A stretch of DNA of 9,909 bases from positions 1-9,909 of the forward strand of contig JAAZHW010000058.1 of the NCBI GenBank assembly GCA_012510515.1. The letters are read 5' to 3'. Of this stretch, positions 5,218 to 9,909 are shown piece by piece. Within the stretch, counting starts at the first letter, position 1. Each line of letters opens with the position of its first letter. Position numbers and translations under genes: made by a program. The notes below the pieces were generated by a model, which saw nothing but the letters and a program-made list of their open reading frames with translations, was not told the DNA's origin and made no database searches. This stretch comes from Parcubacteria group bacterium (GTDB lineage: Bacteria > Patescibacteriota > Minisyncoccia > UBA6257 > JAAZHW01).

Positions 5218-6004
5218 ACTAACAACCAAAATACTAAAAACGCTCGTCAAAGATCGGATTCAATATCCCGATAGACTTTTTGTTGATACTATTGGCATTA
5301 TCGCACGATGTGGAATACTTTTGATTTTATATTGGTATGTTTTCAAGTTAAATAATGGAGTTATAAACGGCACAACATTTCTTTTTGCTGCATGGAGTAT
5401 TTTTTTCTATTTCTCATTTTCAGTATTAAGATTGCGTGATATTTCTAGAGAAATTATGAAAGATGTCCAAACTGGAAATGTTGAAGTGTTATTTAGTAAA
5501 CCGATTTCTTATCTATCGTATCGAATGTGGTGGCAGGTTGGCTCTGGTATATATTCTTTTGTTGTTATAACACTATTGACGGTAGTTGCTTTGATTTTTA
5601 TTATTGGTCTTCCGCCAACAATGACAATTGGTATTTTTATTCCGACATTAATTTTAACTTTTCTTTGCGGAGCAATACTTTCACTTTTTTTATATACAAT
5701 CGTTGGTCTTTTGTCTTTTTGGATAGAAGATATAAACCCAGTGTTTTGGATTGTAGATAAAACAATTATGATTCTTGGTGGTTCATATCTTCCTATTGCA
5801 TTCTTTCCAGAGTTTATGTTTAAGATTGCTTTATGGAGTCCCTTTGGAGCTTCACAGTTTGTAACGCATACAGTTTACGAAACTTGGCAGACAAATTGGT
5901 ATCAACTTCTTGGTATTCAATTATTTTGGATTGTTTTACTTGGATTGGTCGTTTATTTTATGTTTGAAAAAGCAAAGCAAAAAGTCTCCGTAAACGGAGG
6001 ATAA
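5204..6004 (+). CDS. ABC-2 type permease, first subunit (COG4587-like)
   Basis: This 266-residue integral membrane protein has about six hydrophobic segments: roughly 30-50, 58-75, 110-135, 140-172, 185-205 and 235-258. A charged stretch with Arg-Asp-Ile-Ser-Arg-Glu-Ile and Gly-Asn-Val-Glu-Val-Leu lies between the second and third. The pattern Gly-Asn-Val-Glu-x-Leu-x-Ser-Lys-Pro-Ile is typical of the coupling region of ABC-2 permeases of the COG4587 type. It would form the transmembrane pathway together with the next gene product. It overlaps the ATPase gene by 14 nt, which means coupled translation and equal dosage, and has no Shine-Dalgarno of its own. Its 3' end (Asn-Gly-Gly-stop) carries the ribosome-binding site of the next gene. 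Confidence 0.88.
   Translation: MKEIRLTTKILKTLVKDRIQYPDRLFVDTIGIIARCGILLILYWYVFKLNNGVINGTTFLFAAWSIFFYFSFSVLRLRDISREIMKDVQTGNVEVLFSKPISYLSYRMWWQVGSGIYSFVVITLLTVVALIFIIGLPPTMTIGIFIPTLILTFLCGAILSLFLYTIVGLLSFWIEDINPVFWIVDKTIMILGGSYLPIAFFPEFMFKIALWSPFGASQFVTHTVYETWQTNWYQLLGIQLFWIVLLGLVVYFMFEKAKQKVSVNGG
5985..6000 (+). promoter_or_regulatory. Hairpin enclosing the Shine-Dalgarno of the second permease
   Basis: TCTCCG (5985-5990) pairs with CGGAGG (5995-6000) around a TAAA loop. The right arm contains GGAGG, 8 nt before the ATG at 6009. The stem lies inside the end of the first permease gene, so a ribosome finishing that gene would open it and free the site. Confidence 0.55.
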
Positions 6005-6008
6005 TTTT

Positions 6009-6803
6009 ATGATGAAAGAATTATATTTTGCGTTATACGCAATAAAAAAGAATATCCAAAGTAGTGCGAAACTTCGCACAAGTTTTTTGATGAATATTTT
6101 TGGAGTGGCTGTAAATAATACCGCTTTTATAATTTTATGGGGATTTTTTGTAAAATCGGTTGGAATTATTGGGGGTTGGACAGTCGCCGACATAATAGGT
6201 TTGCAAGGCTTCGTTGCTCTCTGTTTTGGTATTGTATTTTCTACGGCAGATGGAATCAGAAAACTTGCCAATTATACAGCTTCTGGATCGTTTGATCGAT
6301 TTATGCTTTCGCCAAAAAATCTGCTTGTCAGAATTGCAACATCATCATTCGGTGTTTCAGCTCTCGGTGATATAGTTTTTGGAATTGTATGTTTGGGTAT
6401 TTTTGCTTTTCTAATCAATGCAACAATTTACCAAATTCTATTAATAATATTACTTGTTATTATTTCAACGATTGTATTTTTAGCGGCAGCGATAGCGATT
6501 TATTCAACAAGTTTTTACTTTACGGACTCAAGTTCCGTAACTGACAGTCTTTTTGAATTATTTTTAACCCCCTCACTATTTCACGGGGGTGCTTTTCAAG
6601 GAGTAATGAGGTTTATTTTTACATTTGCAATTCCGTCACTTTTGATTGGTGCTTTACCAGTTGAAATAGTGAGGGATATTTCTTTGGGGAAACTTTTATT
6701 GGTTAGTGTTCTCGCTATATTTTGGTTTGTCGTTTCAATCAATATATTTAACCGAGCAGTTAAGAAATATGAAAGTTCAAATTTTATGACTTTTGGGAAT
6801 TAA
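6009..6803 (+). CDS. ABC-2 type permease, second subunit (COG3694-like)
   Basis: This 264-residue integral membrane protein has about six hydrophobic segments: near 25-48, 60-80, 112-135, 138-165, 198-215 and 230-250. The stretch Gly-Ser-Phe-Asp-Arg-Phe-Met-Leu-Ser-Pro between the second and third is the counterpart of the coupling region in the first permease. The set ATPase, COG4587-like and COG3694-like permeases is a known three-gene exporter arrangement, and this protein would be the second half of the channel. The start at 6009 has a clear GGAGG; a second ATG at 6012 is equally placed. The gene begins 4 nt after the previous stop. Its TAA (6801-6803) touches the right inverted repeat, and no terminator of its own is evident unless that repeat serves as one. 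Confidence 0.88.
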   Translation: MMKELYFALYAIKKNIQSSAKLRTSFLMNIFGVAVNNTAFIILWGFFVKSVGIIGGWTVADIIGLQGFVALCFGIVFSTADGIRKLANYTASGSFDRFMLSPKNLLVRIATSSFGVSALGDIVFGIVCLGIFAFLINATIYQILLIILLVIISTIVFLAAAIAIYSTSFYFTDSSSVTDSLFELFLTPSLFHGGAFQGVMRFIFTFAIPSLLIGALPVEIVRDISLGKLLLVSVLAIFWFVVSINIFNRAVKKYESSNFMTFGN

Positions 6804-6826
6804 TAGCCGCCGAATTTCCGAAAACC
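6804..6826 (-). repeat. Right inverted repeat of the HTH/ABC cassette
   Basis: These 23 bases, beginning TAGCCGCCGAATTTCC, are the exact reverse complement of 3910-3932 and start on the base after the last permease stop codon. The pair encloses 2871 bp. I see no clear target-site duplication outside the repeats and no transposase inside. Confidence 0.85.
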
Positions 6827-7190
6827 TCCAGTCCAAAACCCGCCCGCATTCCTCCCCAGACACCCCTGCGGACGGAAAATCATTCGAGGCAGAGCAATTC
6901 CAAATCCCCCAGAAAAATAGTTTGCCCTGCCGAGTCCGCATTGTTTCTTTTTCATTAATTTGGATTTTCCACAAAATAGGTTCTGACTTTTTCAAACAAA
7001 CACTACTATAATTATAGCTAGAAGCAAGCCAACTACTTAGCTTGCTATTTCCGAAATAGTGTAGTATATTAAAGATAGTCCGAATGTATTTCGTTGCCTG
7101 TGGCGGCAAAGGAAACCCCCCGCAAAAATCCGAAAAGGCGGCAGAGCCACACCAATCAAAACCGCCAAAGAGCACGGAAAAACAATCGAC
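6827..7190. other. Noncoding stretch between ABC cassette and coiled-coil gene
   Basis: No believable gene is seen. Open frames on both strands have no ribosome-binding site and no recognisable domain. The left part (6827-6930) is C-rich and mirrors, in loose reverse complement, the sequence outside the left inverted repeat (for example TGCCTCG and TTTCCG motifs), so the flanks may be diverged copies too. One hairpin-repeat copy lies at 7005-7045. Confidence 0.5.
7005..7045 (+). repeat. Interspersed hairpin repeat, copy B
   Basis: It begins ACTATAATTAT and carries GCAAGCCAA (7024-7032), loop CTAC, then TTAGCTTGC (7037-7045). One C-A mismatch interrupts the stem that is perfect in copy A. It lies about 180 bp outside the right inverted repeat, in the same orientation as the other copies. 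Confidence 0.8.
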
Positions 7191-7231
7191 TCAAACCATG
7201 TTTTGACGGAAATAAAAAAATTTTTTAATAA
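7191..7231 (+). promoter_or_regulatory. Promoter of the coiled-coil gene with overlapping palindrome
   Basis: TTGACG (7203-7208) is followed by a 17-nt spacer and TAATAA (7226-7231). The ATG at 7237 is 5 nt further, so the mRNA is probably leaderless. A near-perfect palindrome, TCAAACCATGTTTTGA (7191-7206, 14 of 16 bases symmetric), overlaps the -35 and could bind a dimeric regulator. Confidence 0.6.
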
Positions 7232-7236
7232 AATCT

Positions 7237-7986
7237 ATGCCAGAATTTGAAAATACTCAAAATCTAAATAATTCAGAACTAAACCCCAGCGAAATAGGGG
7301 CGGATGTTAATGCTGCTAAAAATCTAGAAGGCGAACTTACGCCTGAAGAACTGGAAAAATTGAAGGTGGAAGAAGGACAAGAGCAGAAGTCGGAAAAACC
7401 AGAGTTATCGCCGGAGGAACAGCTAAAAAATCTAGAAAATGAAATGGAATCTCTACAACAAGAAATAACAAGATTGGCTGAATCAATCAATGAGACAAAA
7501 TCAAAATTGAATGAAGTGCGAGAAAAACTCGGCCTTCCGCCAATAGAAGAAGAACCGCCAAGCACATTTTTAGAAAAAGACAAATTAGAAAAACTAAAAG
7601 CCGAACGAGAAGCATTAGAAAAACAAAAAGAGGACTTAGAGTCGCAGGAAAATAAACAAGAAAATAAAAGAGAAGAGAAACAAGAATCTAAAGAAGGAGG
7701 TGAGAGTTTGAAGGAAAACGATCTTATCGTATCAGAAAACGGAATAAAACCTGCGATAAAAATTCTCAAGGAAAATAAAATCCAATATAAAGATCGGGAA
7801 TACACAAAAAGGCAGGTATTAGATGCTAAAACAGACACAGCTATCCCGGGAGAGTTTATACTAACCATTTTTGATCCAGAACATCCTGATAGACCAGCTT
7901 CTTTTGATTTTGTGAAACAAGTTTTTAAGCTTATTAAAGACTCAAACATAGCTGTGCGTTATGGAAAGAACCCAGAACGCAGTTAG
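7237..7986 (+). CDS. Coiled-coil protein of unknown function
   Basis: I recognise no family for this 249-residue protein. It has no signal peptide or membrane segment, so it is probably cytosolic. Residues 1-55 are acidic and low-complexity. Residues 57-97 form a heptad-like helix (Leu-x2-Leu-x6-Leu-x2-Glu-Ile). Pro-rich residues 99-107 break it, and a second charged helix runs 110-150 (Glu/Lys/Gln-rich). Residues 158-249 look like a small globular domain, with Tyr-Lys-Asp-Arg-Glu-Tyr and a Phe-Ile-Leu-Thr-Ile-Phe-Asp-Pro strand and turn. The start is supported by a promoter 5 nt upstream. Within the gene, AAGGAGGTG (7694-7702) lies 5 nt before an in-frame TTG (7708) that would give the C-terminal domain alone; this may be chance from Gly-Gly-Glu codons. 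Codon use is less A+T-biased than in the core genes. A hairpin repeat and a 15-bp hairpin follow it. Confidence 0.75.
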   Translation: MPEFENTQNLNNSELNPSEIGADVNAAKNLEGELTPEELEKLKVEEGQEQKSEKPELSPEEQLKNLENEMESLQQEITRLAESINETKSKLNEVREKLGLPPIEEEPPSTFLEKDKLEKLKAEREALEKQKEDLESQENKQENKREEKQESKEGGESLKENDLIVSENGIKPAIKILKENKIQYKDREYTKRQVLDAKTDTAIPGEFILTIFDPEHPDRPASFDFVKQVFKLIKDSNIAVRYGKNPERS

Positions 7987-8004
7987 ATTAAGATACAAAA
8001 CGAA

Positions 8005-8050
8005 ACTATAATTATGACCAGAAAGCAAGCCAACTACTTAGCTTGCGTGA
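8005..8050 (+). repeat. Interspersed hairpin repeat, copy C
   Basis: It begins ACTATAATTATGACC and has GCAAGCCAA (8025-8033), loop CTAC and TTAGCTTGC (8038-8046), then GTGA as in copy A. It lies 19 bp after the coiled-coil gene stop. Confidence 0.8.
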
Positions 8051-8070
8051 AAAATTATTAAAACAAGCGA

Positions 8071-8103
8071 TAGCGGCGAAATTCTTTTAGAATTTCGCCG
8101 CTA
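8071..8103 (+). terminator. Strong hairpin terminator after the coiled-coil gene
   Basis: A perfect 15-bp stem, 8071-8085 (TAGCGGCGAAATTCT) with 8089-8103, has a 3-nt loop. It is followed by TTTAATTAAAT, a modest U-rich tail. It may terminate the unit starting at 7237. Confidence 0.65.
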
Positions 8104-8511
8104 TTTAATTAAATGATTTTAAAATAAGTATTTATTAGTCTGATTTTAAAAAATCAGCAATCACTGCTATAGGTGGGATTCCTGCCTACCGGCAGGCAGG
8201 CGTAGCCTGCCCACCAAGGCGGGTGAAGGATCCCTCGGCTTTCAGTATTGTGCGACTATCATTGTATTACCCTGCCGTCGCTCGCGTGTCCCGCAAAAAA
8301 TATTCTTCGCATTTTTTGATTTGGCATGCCCCTTTCTTTTTATTTTTTCCTTTAAGAAAAGAAAAATTTTTTAAATTTATTTTTCCGTTTTTGGCGAAGG
8401 GTAGGGGAATTAGAAAGGTGAATGCCCGAGCTCAAAACTTATAATATTTATAATATTATAATAGCCTATTATTAAAATAATTTTCAGTGGTTTCTCTTTA
8501 ATTAGCACAGA
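8104..8511. other. Noncoding stretch with G+C-rich palindromes
   Basis: I see no supportable gene. A plus-strand frame from a GTG at 8223 to 8444 has no domain and consists largely of Phe/Lys runs from A/T tracts. The notable content is the G+C-rich cluster at 8172-8222; the rest is poly-T/poly-A sequence and AT-rich DNA up to the next promoter. Confidence 0.5.
8172..8222. repeat. Compound G+C-rich palindrome cluster
   Basis: GGTGGG (8172-8177) can pair with CCCACC (8210-8215). Inside lie CCTGCC/GGCAGG (8181-8186 with 8191-8196, loop TACC) and GCAGGC/GCCTGC (8196-8201 with 8205-8210, loop GTA). Such CCTGCC/GGCAGG palindromes stand out against the A+T-rich genome and look like a dispersed repeat. 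Confidence 0.6.
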
Positions 8512-8540
8512 TTTACAATATTATGATTGTTTATTATAAT
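8512..8540 (+). promoter_or_regulatory. Promoter of the transglutaminase-like gene
   Basis: TTTACA (8512-8517) is followed by exactly 17 nt and the consensus TATAAT (8535-8540). The ATG at 8571 lies 30 nt after the -10, giving a leader of about 24 nt that contains no Shine-Dalgarno. Confidence 0.75.
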
Positions 8541-8570
8541 TACCATACAAACAAACAAATAAAATAACTT

Positions 8571-9512
8571 ATGATATTTTCTCCAAAAAAATTTAATATT
8601 CGGTATCAAGCTAATTTTAATAGTCCCAACAAAAATATTATAAAAATTTGGTTAGCTCAGCCGTTAAATTCTACAACGCAAAAGATAGAATCTTTTTTAA
8701 TTTCACCAAAACCGCAGAAATATTACAAAGACGCTCAAGGAAATAAAATTTTATATTTTGAGCTTAAAGACCAAAAAGATATTAATATCAAAATGGATAT
8801 TAAAGCAACCTTGTGGAAAAATAAAATTAATTTGACAGAAGAAAAACTTTCATTACCCCCGGTTTCTACAAAATTATTTCAACAATATACTAAAAACGAA
8901 AAATTTTTAGAGCAAACTCTAACTATTAAAAAATTGACTTATCAAATCACCAATAAGAATCAATCTGTTTTGGATAATATTTTTTTGATAACTCAATTTT
9001 TAAAGAAGAATTTTCAATACACTTACCCAGTTAAAAAGAGGGGGGTTAAAAATTTAAATCTAAATAATTTAAAAGGCGATTGTGGTGAGGTCGGGGCTTT
9101 ATTTGCAACGATGTGCAGAATTTTAGATATTCCTGCCGTAAATCGAACTGGTTACATTATATATTATGACGAATTAAATAATTTGTATGAACATGGATGG
9201 GTAGATATTTACTTAAAACCTTATGGGTGGATAGATATTGATCCATTAGCTGATAATATTTTGAAAAAAAGAGATAATAAATATTCATATTATCAAAAAA
9301 ATTATTTTTTATTTTTTAGCAATGGTTTTAATTTAAAACTAAAGCCTAAAGTGCCTAATAATTTTATATTTAAGTATTGGAATGAAGTAGGACTACCAAT
9401 GACAAATACATCCGTTCAAATTTTGCAACCATTAGTATTTGCTTCTCTAAAAGAAATTAAATTTTCAGATAATATTAAATTGCTTTCTAATAAAAAGCCC
9501 CAACTAAAATGA
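8571..9512 (+). CDS. Transglutaminase-fold protein, probably a cytosolic cysteine peptidase or transferase
   Basis: The protein has 313 residues. The first 100 or so form a beta-rich domain like those before many transglutaminase-like cores, with Gly-Asn-Lys-Ile-Leu-Tyr-Phe-Glu. The core shows the catalytic triad in family order: Cys171 in Gly-Asp-Cys-Gly-Glu, His208 in Glu-His-Gly-Trp-Val-Asp-Ile-Tyr, and Asp222 or Asp224 in Gly-Trp-Ile-Asp-Ile-Asp-Pro. This is the bacterial transglutaminase-like superfamily (thiol peptidase fold), which cuts or transfers at amide bonds. There is no signal peptide or membrane helix, so it acts inside the cell. It has its own promoter. Its TGA stop lies in the loop of a terminator that serves the convergent radical SAM unit. 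Lasso-peptide leader peptidases share this fold, so the position beside a likely RiPP unit is suggestive, but the protein is larger than those and on the opposite strand. The substrate is unknown. Confidence 0.85.
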   Translation: MIFSPKKFNIRYQANFNSPNKNIIKIWLAQPLNSTTQKIESFLISPKPQKYYKDAQGNKILYFELKDQKDINIKMDIKATLWKNKINLTEEKLSLPPVSTKLFQQYTKNEKFLEQTLTIKKLTYQITNKNQSVLDNIFLITQFLKKNFQYTYPVKKRGVKNLNLNNLKGDCGEVGALFATMCRILDIPAVNRTGYIIYYDELNNLYEHGWVDIYLKPYGWIDIDPLADNILKKRDNKYSYYQKNYFLFFSNGFNLKLKPKVPNNFIFKYWNEVGLPMTNTSVQILQPLVFASLKEIKFSDNIKLLSNKKPQLK

Positions 9513-9524
9513 ATTAGTTGGGGC
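9491..9524 (-). terminator. Terminator of the radical SAM/precursor unit
   Basis: A perfect 10-bp stem, GCCCCAACTA (9497-9506) with TAGTTGGGGC (9515-9524), has an 8-nt loop. It is followed on the minus strand by five U (9492-9496). It starts 11 nt after the stop of the 40-codon gene. The plus-strand side has no T-tract directly after the stem. Confidence 0.85.
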
Positions 9525-9535
9525 AGAAAAGATTT

Positions 9536-9658
9536 TTATCCTTTCTTTACTCTGGCCGAAGAAGAAGGACAGCCTTTGTGAGCCGCACCAACAATGAGAT
9601 GTTTGGTGTTGCCTTTCACCTTGATCTTGGGCGAAACGTACTGTTTTTTCTTTTTCAT
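9536..9658 (-). CDS. Probable RiPP precursor peptide, 40 residues
   Basis: The frame runs from ATG 9656-9658 to TAA 9536-9538. The likely leader starts with four Lys and contains Tyr7-Val-Ser-Pro10-Lys-Ile12-x3-Gly16, then Leu21-Ile22. This is the spacing of the Y-x2-P-x-L-x3-G leader motif known from lasso and other peptides bound by PqqD-type recognition domains. The C-terminal part, from about Gly24, has two Ala, His, one Cys (30), Pro, three Ser and a Lys-Lys-Gly end. It holds no Asp or Glu, so a lasso macrolactam ring is not possible. It starts 3 nt after the stop of a radical SAM/SPASM gene, with a strong AGGAGGTG overlapping that gene's last codons, and ends at a terminator. I infer a substrate of that enzyme. 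The alternative is an unrelated small basic protein. No peptide product is known to me. Confidence 0.65.
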   Translation of the reverse strand: MKKKKQYVSPKIKVKGNTKHLIVGAAHKGCPSSSARVKKG

Positions 9659-9661
9659 CGC

Positions 9662-9909
9662 TTAACACCTCCTTTCTTTATGGATTTTTGCGGTGGCATA
9701 AGATACACGACAATTTTCCGGAGATGGTCCTAAAAGATCGCCTCCTTCTAAAAAAGCTAGTCCCGGACAACGAGCGCAAGAATCAAGAAGTTGGCATTTT
9801 GAACACTTTGTAAGTTTACTAATAGTTAAACTCCGAAGATATTGAAGTTGTGGAGAATTGTACCAGATCTCTGAAAAACTGTTTTTCTTCAAATCACCAA
9901 CTTCGTAAA
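9662..9909 (-). CDS. Radical SAM/SPASM peptide maturase, C-terminal fragment (continues past right edge)
   Basis: The frame is open from the right edge to TAA at 9662-9664; the first readable residues are Tyr-Glu-Val-Gly-Asp-Leu. It shows the end of a SPASM domain: Val-Gly-Asp-Leu, then Ser-Phe-Ser-Glu-Ile-Trp, then cysteines spaced C-x2-C-x5-C-x2-C-x18-C, with Arg-Cys-Pro-Gly and Gly-Gly-Asp-Leu-Leu-Gly-Pro between the last two. These cysteines bind an auxiliary 4Fe-4S cluster. The radical SAM core with CxxxCxxC must lie outside the window. SPASM enzymes are mostly maturases that make carbon-centred crosslinks or other changes in ribosomal peptides. The next gene, 3 nt downstream, codes a small peptide with a recognition-type leader, which supports that role. 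The last residue is also Cys. A TTG at 9890-9892 should not be taken as a start, since conserved residues precede it. Confidence 0.85.
   Translation of the reverse strand, partial: YEVGDLKKNSFSEIWYNSPQLQYLRSLTISKLTKCSKCQLLDSCARCPGLAFLEGGDLLGPSPENCRVSYATAKIHKERRC
9666..9673 (-). promoter_or_regulatory. Strong ribosome-binding site of the precursor gene
   Basis: AGGAGGTG on the minus strand lies 9 nt (measured from AGGAGG) before the ATG. It is formed by the Arg-Arg-Cys codons at the end of the radical SAM gene. Core genes in this window lack such a site, so high expression of the small peptide is likely. Confidence 0.85.

Noticed and set aside
6777..7175. Minus-strand open frame of 132 codons after the ABC cassette
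   Set aside because: It overlaps the end of the second permease gene, the inverted repeat and a hairpin repeat. There is no start signal and no recognisable domain.
7257..7949. Long minus-strand frame of 230 codons opposite the coiled-coil gene
   Set aside because: It is Ser/Phe-rich, as expected from the antisense of Glu/Lys-rich codons. The plus-strand gene has a promoter and coherent helical pattern.
3647..8050. CRISPR array
   Set aside because: The hairpin repeat copies are hundreds to thousands of bases apart, with genes between them, not regular short spacers.
8223..8444. Plus-strand frame from a GTG start, 73 codons
   Set aside because: The sequence is Phe/Lys-rich from poly-T and poly-A tracts and begins in a G+C-rich palindrome. 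There is no ribosome-binding site and no family resemblance.
9510..9512. UGA read as glycine, as in some CPR lineages
   Set aside because: The only UGA gene end seen coincides with the terminator hairpin and a natural C-terminus, and no core gene needs an in-frame UGA. The evidence in this window is limited but favours the ordinary code.
9536..9658. Lasso peptide precursor
   Set aside because: The leader motif fits, but the C-terminal part has no Asp or Glu for ring closure and no asparagine-synthetase-like cyclase is in view; the neighbour is a radical SAM enzyme.
9518..9733. Plus-strand frame across the RiPP-like unit
   Set aside because: It is antisense to the SPASM domain and precursor gene, which have motifs and a ribosome-binding site, and it starts in a terminator stem.

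Overview
The window looks like a genome segment of a Patescibacteria/CPR-type bacterium, with Parcubacteria-like lineages the best guess. This rests on the strong A+T bias of the core genes, very tight gene packing, hairpin terminators that overlap stop codons, few Shine-Dalgarno sites on core genes, small basic proteins of no known family, and an RNHCP protein. UGA acts as a stop at the end of the transglutaminase-like gene, and tryptophan is written UGG in tyrS, so the ordinary code seems to apply. The taxonomic call is inference, because no marker gene is present.

Positions 1-3640 are a compact A+T-rich core block. It holds the end of an RNHCP gene (+), a DEDD-type 3'-5' exonuclease (-), tyrS (-), yraN (+), a two-gene minus-strand unit (a 38-residue basic protein and a Tic20/DUF4870-like membrane protein), and tRNA-Ala(CGC) (+). 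Several starts lie 5-6 nt after a -10 box, which suggests leaderless mRNAs.

Positions 3643-8100 are accessory. Next to the tRNA is a hairpin-dense noncoding stretch that ends in a 16-bp duplicate of the tRNA 3' end. A perfect 23-bp inverted repeat (3910-3932 and 6804-6826) then brackets one complete transcription unit: promoter, small HTH regulator (apparently frameshifted in an A7 run), ABC-2 ATPase and two ABC-2 permeases. The ATPase and permeases resemble the COG4586-COG4587-COG3694 exporter set. The genes here are less A+T-rich than the core genes, and one has a clear Shine-Dalgarno site inside a hairpin. A roughly 40-bp hairpin repeat occurs upstream of the cassette, downstream of it, and again after an unrecognised coiled-coil gene (7237-7986).

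Positions 8104-8511 hold no convincing gene, only G+C-rich palindromes and A+T-rich sequence. From 8512 there is a good promoter and a cytosolic transglutaminase-fold protein. Convergent to it, entering from the right edge on the minus strand, is the most interesting part of the window: the C-terminal SPASM domain of a radical SAM enzyme, followed 3 nt later by a 40-codon gene with a strong ribosome-binding site and then a terminator. The small peptide has a Y-x2-P-x-I-x3-G leader motif like that of RiPP precursors read by PqqD-type recognition domains, and a short Cys/Ser-containing C-terminal segment without acidic residues. I interpret this as a probable radical-SAM RiPP maturase and precursor pair whose upstream genes lie outside the window.
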